Positions 41,976 through 53,340 of a DNA stretch of 64,000 nt are shown piece after piece; position 1 is the stretch's first letter; the number at the start of each line of letters is the position of its first letter. This DNA comes from Cercospora beticola. Taxonomy: Eukaryota; Ascomycota; Dothideomycetes; Mycosphaerellales; Mycosphaerellaceae. The stretch lies in assembly GCF_033473495.1 (NCBI RefSeq), contig NC_088935.1, forward strand, positions 4,898,001 through 4,962,000, in the 5' to 3' direction. The notes beneath the pieces are model-generated. The model was not told where the DNA came from. It saw only the letters and a program-made list of their open reading frames with translations, and did no database searches. The position numbers were made by a program, and so were the translations under genes.

Positions 41976-44108
41976 TCATCCCCCTCCACTACTCCCCTCC
42001 AACATCTCCAACACAGTATGCACCCTCGTCCAATCCGGTATCCCCCTAACCCACCCCCACTCCCCACTCTCACCATCAACATCCACAGTCCTCTCCAAAT
42101 GCTCCCTAATCAAAGCAGCCATAACAATAATCTCCGTAACATTAAACCCATTCAACGCCCCGTTTCTCCCACAAAACATTCGAAAAATCCTCTCAAAGAT
42201 AAGCACATCCCCGCTCCACATTTGTAATCCTTTCATTAATGCTTCATAACTTTTCTCCGGCCAGCTTTGCTGTTTAGCTTTTTCGATGAGGGCGGGAGGG
42301 GGTCCGACGCGAGGACGGAAGACTTCAAGGCGTTCGAAGGGGTGGCCGTTGTGGTCTTCTTCGATGATAGAGGAAGAGGAAGAGGGAGAGGGTTGACGAA
42401 GGTGGGCGCGTTTGGCAACGGTTTTGATGGGTTCGTCGGAGCGGTAGCGTTCTTCGTGGAGACGGGTCCATTTGGTTTCGAGTTTTTCCCACTTGAGCTT
42501 TTCAGCGCGCTCTTCTGCTTCGGCGCGTTCTTCGGCTTCGAGACGGAGCTGTTCGCGGCGGTTGAGGGCGAGGGAGATTTGGTGTTCTTCGTGGTCTTTG
42601 ATGTGGCGGCGGAAAGTCTCTTGCATGGATTTTAGGGGTGGGACAATGCTGCGGTCGAAGGGTTGCACGGCTGTTAGTTGGGTGGCGGGTCGAATGAATT
42701 GTTTTGCGCCGGTGTTGAGTTCGAGGAACATGGTGATGAATTTGGTGATGGTTTCGAGGTGTTTGATTGTGACGGAGCGTTCTGGTGGTGCTATTTCAGC
42801 GTCCACGGCTTGGTAGCATTCGACCAAGGCGAACAGCACGCGGATCAGCGCAGGCATCAAGCGGAGATAGATGTTGTGGCTCTTTAGGGTATTTTTCAGG
42901 TTCACCGGACGTGCAGGATCCTTGTTGCAGAGCCTGCGAATATCAGACGCGATGGTCTGAAATTGCTCCGGCGGATCGGATAGTAGCTCGACATCCTCAG
43001 GTCTATCTCGGTGTTCGTTCAGAGCTTTGACGAATTCCAAGCAGAACCGCTGCATCTTTCTGATCTCTTTGTCCATCGATTCGAGTTCTCCGCATTTCTC
43101 GACTAGCTTTGCACGCTTAAAGACAGCTTTGAGCGACTCATGATGGCCCAGCAGCCGAACGTCTGCCTCTTTTTCGATGATTGATTCCTCTCCTGCATCA
43201 TTGTCAGGCGGTTCAGCCTCGTCATCAGATTCATCGACATTGGTCTGCACTGGAGACTTCTCGCGTTGTTGCACTGGAGCAGGCTTGGGCTTTTTTGCCT
43301 TCAACACCCGCTTGGCCTGCTTTTGCGGCTTCGCGGCCACCTCGCTTTCCACTATCGTCGATTCCTCGTGCTCTGGCTGATGGCCTTGTCCATTCGCTGG
43401 GAACACAATTTCGCTCATACGAAGCGATATTGGCTTCACAAGAGGTCCGCCTCCGGTGGCTGCTGCTGGGCCAGCTACACCTGCACCGAGTCTGCTAGAC
43501 TTACGTCTCGATGACTGTGGAGGATCATGTGGCAATTGCGCGTGCTTTGCAAGCTTGCTTGGTCTATCAATGGGCTCACTCCGACGAGGACGCCCTCTTT
43601 TGCGCGTCGCTGGGGTCTTTGGATCCGCGCTTGAGTCCGCGACATGCGTCTCTGGTTCCGCAACGTCTGCCTCGTCCAGATAGACATATAGAGCTCTCGG
43701 GTCTTGCTCCGCAGCATCCGATTTTACGAAAGGCGAGGCATGCCATTTCGCACTGCCTGATGACGGTTCCGAAGGTTGCATATTTACAGTAGTCACTCTC
43801 CTCAACGATGATCGCAGCATATTCTCGGTTGGTTCTTGAGGATTCGTTGCATCGTGTCTATCGGCCGAGGTCTCATTGGCCTCTCCAGGATCGAGGCGCC
43901 TATTCGCTTTTTGCTTTCGGATTGGCGAGAATTCGTAGACCTCAGCAACCGGCCTTCTCAACCTCGGTGGCTTGTCAGGAAATACTTGTATCTCGTATGG
44001 ATCTGGACGAGCTGCTCCGGGTAGCGCGCGCTGCTTGATCTCGTTGCGGAGGCCAGATAATCGATTGGCCCTTGTCTGCACTCCATTCGAAGGTCGCGGC
44101 AGCGCCAT
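41976..44108 (-). CDS. Uncharacterised large basic protein, probably nuclear
   Basis: Single exon, 710 residues. I do not recognise the family. The N-terminal 330 residues are disordered and charged, with an AT-hook-like RKRGRPRRS near residue 173 and several Lys/Arg clusters (KRVLKAKKPKPAP), so DNA binding and nuclear location are plausible. A helical region follows from about 335 (LKAVFKRAKLVEKCGELESM), then a folded part around residues 430-530. A Glu/Arg-rich coiled coil comes next (RLEAEERAEAEERAEKLKWE). The C-terminal domain contains SYEALMKGLQMWSGDVLIFE and FRMFCGRNGALNGFNVTEII. The order suggests a chromatin- or kinetochore-associated protein, but this is inference from composition only. 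It diverges from RRD1 with 428 bp between the starts. Confidence 0.7.
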   Translation of the reverse strand: MALPRPSNGVQTRANRLSGLRNEIKQRALPGAARPDPYEIQVFPDKPPRLRRPVAEVYEFSPIRKQKANRRLDPGEANETSADRHDATNPQEPTENMLRSSLRRVTTVNMQPSEPSSGSAKWHASPFVKSDAAEQDPRALYVYLDEADVAEPETHVADSSADPKTPATRKRGRPRRSEPIDRPSKLAKHAQLPHDPPQSSRRKSSRLGAGVAGPAAATGGGPLVKPISLRMSEIVFPANGQGHQPEHEESTIVESEVAAKPQKQAKRVLKAKKPKPAPVQQREKSPVQTNVDESDDEAEPPDNDAGEESIIEKEADVRLLGHHESLKAVFKRAKLVEKCGELESMDKEIRKMQRFCLEFVKALNEHRDRPEDVELLSDPPEQFQTIASDIRRLCNKDPARPVNLKNTLKSHNIYLRLMPALIRVLFALVECYQAVDAEIAPPERSVTIKHLETITKFITMFLELNTGAKQFIRPATQLTAVQPFDRSIVPPLKSMQETFRRHIKDHEEHQISLALNRREQLRLEAEERAEAEERAEKLKWEKLETKWTRLHEERYRSDEPIKTVAKRAHLRQPSPSSSSSIIEEDHNGHPFERLEVFRPRVGPPPALIEKAKQQSWPEKSYEALMKGLQMWSGDVLIFERIFRMFCGRNGALNGFNVTEIIVMAALIREHLERTVDVDGESGEWGWVRGIPDWTRVHTVLEMLEGSSGGG

Positions 44109-44536
44109 GCCGCCTGGCCACGCGATGAAAGCGGCCCAGACGAAGGATCTTCAATCGAGTCGGAGTGCGATCATAGAAAGTGGGCCTCTAGTATGTGACG
44201 ATCTATAGTGCCCGCCAGCGAGCTCGAAAGTCGTCTCGGTTTCTAGCAGTGTGGGACTTTACCCTTAACGGGGTAAACGAAGACGCTGCAACGCCGGCTG
44301 CGAGTGAAAGAGAGTAGAGTGTTGCGTGCGTCGTGAGAAAGTACGAGAGCTGTTCCATCGGTTGAGCACAGGCATCAAGTCGGCGCGTAGAGTGAAGTCG
44401 TCGCGCGTGATGGCAGTCGCGTTGCGTTGCTAGGGCCCAAGCTTCTGTCGGAGATTCGTTATTCCGAAGCAAGATCCTTGACCTGAACTTGCTTTGATGA
44501 CACCAACCCAACTCAGTACAACAGCGACTATCGGCA
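44109..44536. promoter_or_regulatory. divergent promoter, unknown nuclear protein and RRD1
   Basis: 428 bp between divergent start codons. No gene recognised; it should hold both promoters. Confidence 0.45.
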
Positions 44537-46000
44537 ATGGCAAACAGTGCAAGGCAAGCAAAACTGGAGAAATTGCAAGATCAAGCTCAGCACCAGTACA
44601 AGAAGCCCACGAAACAGATCAACGACGGCGACGACCTGTCATTCTTCTTCGCATCTGCCGCTTACAGAGACTTGACGATATGGCTGCTCCAGCTCACGAG
44701 AGCCATGTTTCCAGTCAAGGCCAGTGATGGCAAGATATCAGCGACGACTTTGGAAACCTCGCTGTCTTTCTCAGCACAAGTCTTGGCACTACGAGCTCTG
44801 CTTGACGACCTGGCTCGATTTATTGATCGCGCGCCACCCGACACAGGCCCGAGAAGATTTGGCAATGTCGCTTTCAGGAAATGGTTTCAACACGTCGAGG
44901 AAGAGGCATCTGCACTATTGCAGAAACATCTGGGAACCTTCTTGCCAGTTTTTCTGGAAGCTAGCGCTGAGGACGCAGATGCGACCTTGTTGAGCGAACT
45001 GAAAGTGTACTTGCTTGGAAGCTTCGGCAGCGCACAGCGGCTCGACTACGGCACTGGTCACGAACTGAGCTTTTTAGCATTCCTCGGATCGCTCTGGAAG
45101 CTCGACTTATTTGGTGCAGGAGAGGAGAAGGCCATTGTGATCGGGGTCATACAGCCATATCTGGCGCTGATGCGCAAGCTTATCCTAACCTACACATTGG
45201 AGCCGGCAGGATCACATGGCGTCTGGGGCCTCGACGACCATAGCTTCATACCCTACATCTTCGGTTCTGCCCAATTTGGGCCACCGATCGCAGACGGTGA
45301 CATCACATCTCCCTTGCCTACGGAGGGGTCGCTGGAGGGGTCGCCCTCACCATCCTCTGTCACTAGCAAACCCATGGTCGCCGATTTCAAAGACAGTAAC
45401 ATGTACTTTTCGGCGATTCAGTTCATCTACGATGTCAAGACAGGTCCGTTCTGGGAACATTCCCCCGTACTTTACGACATCAGCGGCATCAAAGATGGCT
45501 GGGGCAAGATCAACAAAGGCATGCTGAAGATGTACGCTGCTGAAGTAATGGGAAAGTTTCCTGTGGTGCAACATTTCCCCTTCGGCAGCCTGTTCGCTTG
45601 GGAGAAAGATGCCAATGCAGCTGCAACAGTAGCGAGCATACATGTCCAACATCAGCCCCCACAAAGCAAAGATGTCCCACCAGTGGCCTCTGTTGGCACT
45701 GCAGCTCCATGGGCTCGTTCGAGCGGCGCAGCTATGCCGCAAATGCAGTCAAGTACTGGTATGCCGACAACCAGAGCACCATGGGCAGTTGCACAGGCAT
45801 CTGATAGGCGATTACCCGCTATCGCGTCATCTATGGCACCGCCTCTCCAGGCAAATGCTGGCACTATGGGCTCAAATCCCCCGCAGGCTGGTGCTTCAAC
45901 AACAATATCAGCGCCATGGGCTACTGGCAGTCAGCAAGGCGGGCGAGGCCAGATGCCATCAACATCGGCGCCTTGGGCGAATCAAAGTTCGAGGAGGTGA
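44537..46000 (+). CDS. rrd1: PP2A activator / peptidyl-prolyl isomerase RRD1 (PTPA)
   Basis: Single exon, 487 residues. The PTPA domain runs from about residue 20 to 365. Recognisable blocks are KQINDGDDLSFFFASAAYRD, FGNVAFRKWFQ, LGSFGSAQRLDYGTGHELSF, GVWGLDDHSFIPYIFGSAQF, and SPVLYDISGIKDGWGKINKG with MYAAEVMGKFPVVQHFPFG. These include the residues of the peptide- and ATP-facing surfaces in known PTPA structures. The last 120 residues are a low-complexity tail with four APWA motifs (APWARSS, APWAVAQ, APWATGS, APWANQS), a feature of filamentous-fungal RRD1. PTPA acts on the PP2A catalytic subunit and helps its activation and metal loading in cytosol and nucleus. Start and length are typical for the long fungal form. 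Confidence 0.93.
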   Translation: MANSARQAKLEKLQDQAQHQYKKPTKQINDGDDLSFFFASAAYRDLTIWLLQLTRAMFPVKASDGKISATTLETSLSFSAQVLALRALLDDLARFIDRAPPDTGPRRFGNVAFRKWFQHVEEEASALLQKHLGTFLPVFLEASAEDADATLLSELKVYLLGSFGSAQRLDYGTGHELSFLAFLGSLWKLDLFGAGEEKAIVIGVIQPYLALMRKLILTYTLEPAGSHGVWGLDDHSFIPYIFGSAQFGPPIADGDITSPLPTEGSLEGSPSPSSVTSKPMVADFKDSNMYFSAIQFIYDVKTGPFWEHSPVLYDISGIKDGWGKINKGMLKMYAAEVMGKFPVVQHFPFGSLFAWEKDANAAATVASIHVQHQPPQSKDVPPVASVGTAAPWARSSGAAMPQMQSSTGMPTTRAPWAVAQASDRRLPAIASSMAPPLQANAGTMGSNPPQAGASTTISAPWATGSQQGGRGQMPSTSAPWANQSSRR

Positions 46001-47538
46001 ATTGTTCCCTGAGTTACCCACGTGGACTGCGACTCCTTTCGTTCCTTGTCAAATAATGACTTGATAACGCGCGGATCTGGAAGCAGGCTCGTTGCTTGAC
46101 GCTATACTGTTACTTCAACCATAATCGGTAGGTTACTATGCTTTCTACTTGAAGCGATGTTGCTTCATAAAATGCCCGGAACCCATTGCAGCCCCCGAGA
46201 CCAGGGCTATATGTTCGAAGGGATCATGGACTTTCATGTCCAGATTGCCTTCTTTGGCATGGTGCCACTGCACAGTTCGCCATTCTTGTGGCAACACGTC
46301 GCGATCCGCGCGAGTCGTGCTTCGATGCATCTATCAACCCGCGAATGATCAAGGTGCAAATAGCCACACGCGTTAGGCAGGCATAGTCACTTCGGTAGTG
46401 GAATAGCGTTAAGCCACATCAAGCCCAGAACGGAAGGAATTTGGTGAAGCGAACAACCGAGCTTCGTGAGATCTCTCAGCTGAGCAAGCCACCGGGAAGT
46501 CCCAATGTTTGTTGCCAACCGCTGATCATCTGGTCTAGCCTGAGCGATCGAAAACATCTCAAATACGGCATGCCTCGTCCTTTGGTAAGGCATTGGGATA
46601 CCGGAGGCGCAAATGCAATGACCGCACAGCAGCAGCGTGCTGCTGCTGGGAAAGCGTCTGCACATGCGGAGAACAGCGTCGTACAGACGCCCGTCTGGTA
46701 CAGCAGTGTACTTGGGCTGTGAGCCATGGCCGTCGGCGGCCGTACACAAGCGACGAGGCACGGCGGGCGCGATTCGTTGGAAACGAGGCGGCAGGAGATT
46801 ATGGCACTACCCGTAAGAGGCATGTAGAGAGAGAAGTCCCACGGCACCGCGGCTCTACGATCCCGCCATCAGCTCGATTTTCACACGATAGACCGGATAG
46901 GCATGCTGCCCGTTCGTCTCCATGCACATCTGCACCTTCCAGCGAGCGTTTCCGTCGACAGACCACACTTCGCGGATTAGGTTTCAGCCACCATGCACCG
47001 CACCCTGATTCCACTGTACATTCATTTCGAACTGTACCCCTAGAGCGAATAACAATGTGAGAATCTTGGAGTTGAAAAATGTTAATGCGACGCTTCTACA
47101 GGCACTCTGGACACAGACCGCTTCCTCCTCACTACGCCCTCCTCATCATGGTATTCCAGGCCGGCGGCGTGCACCGGCCAGATTCTATCGTCTCGCCTAG
47201 TGCCAGTTCTGTTGCAGTAGCGCGTCGCTAGGCAGAACATACGTTCGAGCACGCATGGCATGATCGAAAACATGGCGTCCATATGTATCCTACCATCAGA
47301 TGACGCTATCGAAAGTTTATGACTTTCCGTCGCCCAAAACGCATTGACGCTTCAGCCTTCAGCCACAAACCAAGCACGCCGTACTATACTTTCGATCGGC
47401 AGCGGTAGTAACAGCGAGGGGCTGACTATATCATATATTCATGCGAGGCAGGAGCTTTGCTCGAATTGAACAGTCCTGATGGTAGGGTCTCTCGCCAACT
47501 GACTACCCCACCCAACTTGCTTTGTTTCTTGTGCGAGA
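46001..47538. other. long intergenic region, RRD1 to Thr-rich secreted protein gene
   Basis: 1.54 kb on the same strand. Short frames only. A TA-rich segment at about 47423-47440 (ctatatcatatatt), some 100 bp before the next start codon, may be a TATA-type core promoter. No RNA gene or mobile element seen. Confidence 0.4.
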
Positions 47539-48849
47539 ATGGCACGGCTTTTCGACATCGCCTTCTATTTAGGCGCCGTCATTCTCTCACTTTTTCCCCT
47601 CATAGCACAAGCGCAGGATTGTCCCATTCCATGCGACCGGTACGAGACTAAATATGAAGGGCAAACATGCGGCGTCGACCCTGCCAATGACTCAACGTTG
47701 CTATTCTCTGTGAAATTCTGCCCCTGTAACGCAGAAGCCATACGTCTTTCAGTTTCCGGAGTCTTGGAGAACGGCTTAGGTCAGTCAGCTACAGCTTCAC
47801 TGAGGCATGGAATAGAAGGGCTAACTATCGGCAGCTTTCGATGATGGGCATACGTTTGAACCTCTTCCCCAGAACGAGGGTGTCCTCACGAGGATCTTTG
47901 GTATTCCCGTTCGGTGGAACGATGTTGCCACATCATCAATCGTCTACTTGTCCCTTTCGAAACAGAATCAAATTGGAACGGTAGTGTCGTTCACACATAG
48001 CCCTATGGTTTCACAATTCTTTGTTGTAGGGACCGCTACTGTTGAAACGACTTTATCGACTGTCACGATCACCGAAACCGTGCCGACTATTACGACTACG
48101 ACAACAACGACCTCACAGCAAACTGCGACCGGTAAGTTGATCCGCGCGGGAGGTCTTTCGTGCGACTTTCGAGTTGAATGCTGATTGTACGGCTTCTTCT
48201 GTCCTAGATCAATGCACGACTGGCACACTCACCACTACAATTTCCACCAGTACCTCGACGTCTACATCCACGATCATACCTGCTATAAAGAAGGTGACCA
48301 CGACGAAGTACAAGACCATCACGACTACTATCTCGTGCATACCACCAAAGCGTAATGGACCTCGGAACGCAGATACGAAGCTCCATCGTCGTCAACTGCA
48401 AGGGGAAGAATTCCCCTTTTGTAAGCTTCCCTCATTCTCCTCGACCTCATCAGAGAGAAAGAAGACCTCAAAAATCAACGACTGACCCTTGCCTCACAAC
48501 GCCAGGCGCGCCCACAGACGGCAACCAGCCCGTCTCTACGTTCTATGTCACAGGCGTACGGACCACGACCATCACAATCTCCACCGCTACTGCAACAGAC
48601 ACAGAAGCAACGACCCTTACCTCCACAGCCTCAGAAACTCCTGATCCCGCGACGACCACAGTTTGCAATAACGTGGAAGCGACGAGTCAGGTGACGGCCA
48701 CGACGACGACGACAATCACCACGACTCTGAAGCGCAGGACGTTGACGAAGACGTATACCAAGACGAGCACGAAGACGAAGTTTTATGGTGGGAAGCCGAA
48801 GTGTTGTCCTACGCCGTATAAGCCAAAGGGAAAGGGAGGAAGAGCATAA
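47539..48849 (+). CDS. Secreted Thr-rich protein with cysteine motifs, unknown family
   Basis: Four exons: 47539-47779, 47835-48131, 48208-48420 and 48506-48849; 364 residues. All introns are 54-85 bp, in phase 1. A signal peptide (about 1-25, ending AQAQ) is followed by a Cys-rich start (DCPIPCDRYETKYEGQTCG). A beta-rich-looking region (HTFEPLPQNEGVLTRIFGIP) comes next, then VVSFTHSPMVSQFFVVG. From about residue 160 the sequence is dominated by Thr/Ser repeats (TTTTTTTS, STSTSTST). The fourth exon repeats the pattern and ends in a Cys pair and Lys-rich tail (GGKPKCCPTPYKPKGKGGRA). A basic RRQ site precedes the third junction. The Thr-rich stretches are likely heavily O-mannosylated, pointing to the wall or medium. 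No GPI signal is visible. Function unknown. Confidence 0.72.
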
Positions 48850-50463
48850 GCTGGGCGAGGAAGGGCGGACGACGAACCTTTCTTACCAGAGAAGAGACAA
48901 AGAGAGGTAGAGGAGAGAAGCTGAAGTTATCTTACGGCTGATACTTCCTTGGAATCCATGATATCAAGACAGAGAGATTATTGAAGCATGTACTTATAGA
49001 TGCTGAAGAGAGCAGCTCAGCTTTATCTCTAGAAAAGAAGAAACTATGCAAAAAAAGTTATACATTACCTATGCACAACAACATGAAGTCTGCTCACATC
49101 ACAGACACCACCACACGTGGCACATCGCGTGCGTTCCTGCCCCCATAAACACCTCAGCCCAGACCTTGGCAGTCACGGTGGTCATGATCACCAGGTCGAA
49201 GTTTTGCCCAATACCTCCACATCCTTCAGCACGACAATGGCGTCGTTCGTGATACAACTGGATGGGTGTTCCACGGCGCGTGATCGGTGTGACTTCGCCT
49301 TGAAGTTGGGTGTGCACAGCAGAAACCGCGGTTCCCGCCTTGCCCCAGATTTCATCACAAGCATGGCGGGGGACCAGGATGTTGAAGCACCTCCATCCCC
49401 GATAATGCACGTGTGCACGCATCAAGACAATTCATCAAAAAATGCGCTGTTTTAGCGTCTGTCTTGAGCTTCTACTTAGCGCGATTCTTCTGCAAGAGAA
49501 ATAGCTATCGGCCTATCAAGAGCTCTGCCCTTGTTGAACTGGCAATCTTGCTAGCGTCAGACTGCAAGAGAAGATGACCTATTCCAGAGATATGCCGATG
49601 ATAGCCAAGGAAGCTGCAGATGGCCATCAATGCACTTTGACGTGCAAACTTCTCTCAACACTCGACTCTAACTACATCCTTTGGAAGCTCCAAGCGAAGG
49701 CCCGTATTCGCTCTCCGACGACAAGCAAAATATCTCCTGGCGACCTCGCGACAACCTGGTGCTTATGGTGTCATTCACATTGGTGGTACGAACCTTATCG
49801 CCATGTGATCCCTGTCAGAGCGGTCACAAAGGAATGTGGACGCTAGTCTAGGGGCGAAGTTGCATGTGCTATGCGCCACCACGGACAAGAATCCCTCAGA
49901 ATACATGCGGTCAGCAGCAAAACTCGGGGCGTACAGCTTCGCGATGTGTGCAGCTGATTGCAAAATTCACCGCGGGGTGGCAGCTGAGAAACACATTGGT
50001 CCAGAGCAAGCGAGGAAGGCCGTTGGTGATTGGACACCTTTGATTTTTGGTGAACCCTCTCAGCATTCCCGCGCCCAGCCGCGCAAAACGTGCACATCGC
50101 CAAGTCGAGACCAAGAGTCGACAAGTAGTCGCTCTTGCAGCTTCCCACCGCCGCCGCAGTCCAGGGCTCGAAGGCGTGCGTGACAACCAGACAAGGCTCT
50201 TGAGAGGCGGTCTCACTCTGGGCACGCTATTGTAGGCTCTAGTAAGTCATGGACATGAGCTGCTGCTCTCTTTCTCTTTGTTCTTAAATAACCCGACCTA
50301 TTCGCCCGCTCAACGAGTTCGCTTCCCGAGCGTCGTGCGACTTCCTGGAGGGGAACTGCTTTTATTAGCATTCTGTTGTTGGGATTGGGCATCTTACATC
50401 TTTCGCAGCAGGACTAGAGATCTACCACTTTTCGCTGGGCCAGAAGGGCTCCGAGTCGCGAAG
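48850..50463. other. long intergenic region, Thr-rich gene to Kha1 gene
   Basis: 1.61 kb on the same strand. Several frames of about 100 codons on both strands have no domains or codon bias. The right end presumably carries the Kha1 promoter and leader. Confidence 0.4.
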
Positions 50464-53340
50464 ATGGCGACCGCAACTGTGACCGAGATGGTCACGATGA
50501 CAGTAAACGCGACAGCTGCGACCGCATCCTCAAGTACAGACGGGAATCGAGCACCACCGCAAGGAGGTATTCTAGAAGGCATTGATCCTACACACTATGA
50601 TTCAAAGGTACGATTCTACGGCAGCGAGCATCCTCGCAATGAATACTGAACTCTAGACGCGCAGAACCCGATCATCCTCTTCATCATCCAAGCCGGTATA
50701 ATCATTATCTTCTGCCGTCTCCTCCACTGGCCCCTCTCCAAAATCCGCCAACCTCGCGTCATCGCCGAAGTCATCGGAGGCATCATGCTAGGACCCTCAG
50801 TAATGGGTCGTATCCCAGGCTTCAGCGAAACGATCTTTCCCCAAGCCTCGATCCCGAACCTCAATCTCGTCGCGAACTTGGGTCTCGTACTGTTCTTGTT
50901 CCTGGTGGGATTGGAAGTGGATTTGAGATTCTTCGTATCGAACTGGAGGGTTGCATTGAGTGTTGGTGCTGCGGGAATGGCACTCCCTTTTGGATTGGGA
51001 TGCGCAATAGCTTGGGGATTATATCATGAGTTTAAGGATGAGCCGAATATTGTGGATATTGATTTTGGGACGTTTATGTTGTTTATTGGTATTGCTATGG
51101 CTATTACGGTGAGCGGTGGGATACTGGACACAAGGGGGATCTTGACTGACGAGATTGTAGGCTTTCCCTGTGCTCTGCCGTATTCTGACTGAGTTGCAAT
51201 TGCTCGGGACGTCTGTTGGTATCATTACGCTCTCCGCTGGTGTGTCAAACGATGTCGTGGGCTGGATTCTTCTCGCGCTCTGCGTCGCTTTGGTCAATGC
51301 TGGAAGCGGTCTGACAGCAGTCTGGGTGCTGCTGACCTGCGTGGGCTATGCACTGTTCCTGGGATTCGCGGTTCGTCCAGCATTCATGTGGTACCTTCGC
51401 CGCAGCCGTGCTTTGCAAGATGGTCCATCTCAGGCAGTCATTGTCGTGACTCTCCTGATCTGTCTCGGATCCGCGTTCTTCACTGGAGTGATTGGTGTGC
51501 ACGCAATTTTTGGAGCATTCATGGCTGGCTTGATCTGTCCACACGAAGGAGGTTTCGCTATCAAGATTACCGAGAAGATTGAGGATCTCATTGGTGCCAT
51601 CTTCTTGCCATTGTACTTTGCACTTTCCGGACTCTCCACAAACATCGGACTTCTCGACAATGGCATTACCTGGGCATATGTGATTGGCGTCATCGCAATC
51701 GCTTTCATTGCCAAATTCGTTGGAGGCACCCTCGGAGCTAAAGCTAATGGTTTGGTCTGGCGAGAGTCTTTCACGATTGGCGCTCTCATGTCCTGTAAAG
51801 GTCTTGTCGAGCTGATCGTGTTGAACATTGGTCTACAGGCTCGCATCCTGAGCACACGAACCTTCACCATCTTCGTCGTCATGGCATTGGTCACGACCTT
51901 TGCCACCACTCCATTGGTCCAATGGCTCTACCCACCTTGGTATCAGCGCAAGCTGGAAGCATGGAAGCGTGGCGAGATCGATTGGGATACTGGCAAGCCT
52001 CTCAGTGACAGCGAAACCGACAGTGTGGTCCAGGAGAAGCAGGAGGCCACCAAGGTTCGCAATCTGCTTGTCTACTTGCGACTCGACAATATGCCGACTC
52101 TGCTCGCATTTGTGTCTTTGCTCGGCACCAAGCCGACTGAGATCGTGCAAAAGGAGCATCCTTCAAAGGAGCACGAGAAGCGCGACCCGAGCATCATCGA
52201 GATCCCTACCAACAAGAGGGTTTCTGTCCATGGAGTGCGCATGGTCGAGCTGACAGAACGTGGATCGTCTGTCATGCAGGTCACCGAAGTCGACGAGTAC
52301 TCATTATTTGACCCCATCCTGAACGCGTTCAGAGTCCTAGGCCAGATGTTCAACCTGACAGTTTCTGGCGAAGTAAGTCCCCGCAAACACAACTCACCGC
52401 ATATCAAAGCTAACAACGTAAACAGGTCACCGTCGTTCCCGAGAGCGGTTTCGCAGACACCCTAGTCCACAAAGCCACAGAAGACGCCTCCGACCTCCTC
52501 CTCATCCCCTGGAGCGAAACCGGAACCCTCAGTGAAAAGCAAGTCGTATCAAACGACAACATCAGAAACAAACTCGACAGCGCGTCTTACCGAGGCTTCG
52601 TACGAGAAGCCCTCAACACCTCCCAATGCAACACAGCAATATTCATCAATAAAGGCTTCTCCGGATCCTTGAAGCAAAAACCACTACAACTCCACCGCAC
52701 AGTCAGCGCAATGAGCATCCGCAGCGCACGCGACCATCAAACAACCCTGTTGAACGTCGATCAAAGCCATCATGTCTTTATGCCGTATTTTGGAGTTGGA
52801 ACGGATGATCGCGTGGCTTTACGTCTCGTCCTGCAACTCGCGGAAAATACGGGTGTGACAGCTACAATCGTACACTACGAATCGGAAGATAAAATTGAAA
52901 GTGCTTCTACGGAAGAGACAAGCATGCCAACCAAGCAACATTCCGAATCCAAGCGACCCGAAATCTTCAAAGCATTATCCTTGATGTCCAAGGGTTCGAA
53001 CACCATTGGCAGCGGGAACGGTAACAACAACGGATCCCATTCAGCTTTCTTCACCACGTTGCAAAAGTCTATCTCCGCAGACGTGGCTCGACGAGTCGTC
53101 TTCGATACTGTACGACACAGTAAAGATCCGATCCAAGATGCACTTGCCAAAGCGCAGGAAGAAGTTGCGCAAAATCCGAAGAATGGCGGGGATATTATTG
53201 TGGTGGGGAGACATATTAATCAGTTTAAGAATGGACTTAACAGTTCTGACTGTTTGGGTACGCCCGCGGATACTTTCGCCAGTAGTGGGATTCGGGCCAG
53301 TTTGCTGGTTGTACAGGCGAAGACGCCTGGGTCGGCGTGA
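50464..53340 (+). CDS. kha1: K+/H+ antiporter, Kha1-like (CPA2 family)
   Basis: Four exons: 50464-50607, 50665-51108, 51161-52372 and 52426-53340; 904 residues, all junctions between codons. The N-terminus is short and Thr-rich. The membrane domain (about 49-445) has the CPA2 order: VIAEVIGGIMLGPSVMGRIP, FLVGLEVDLRF, AVFPVL-type sequence across the junction (AFPVLCRILTEL), SAGVSNDVVGWILLA with the conserved Asp, and GVHAIFGAFMAGL. The long C-terminal cytosolic part has two weakly conserved segments (FMPYFGVGTDDRVALRL and GGDIIVVGRH), resembling universal-stress-like regulatory domains of plant CHX and yeast Kha1. It should exchange K+ for H+ across an endomembrane (Golgi in yeast), helping pH and ion balance. 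Length agrees with the family. Confidence 0.92.

Noticed and set aside
46593..47060. 155-codon plus-strand frame
   Set aside because: Arg/Thr/Ser-rich with no domain, and other frames nearby are equally open.
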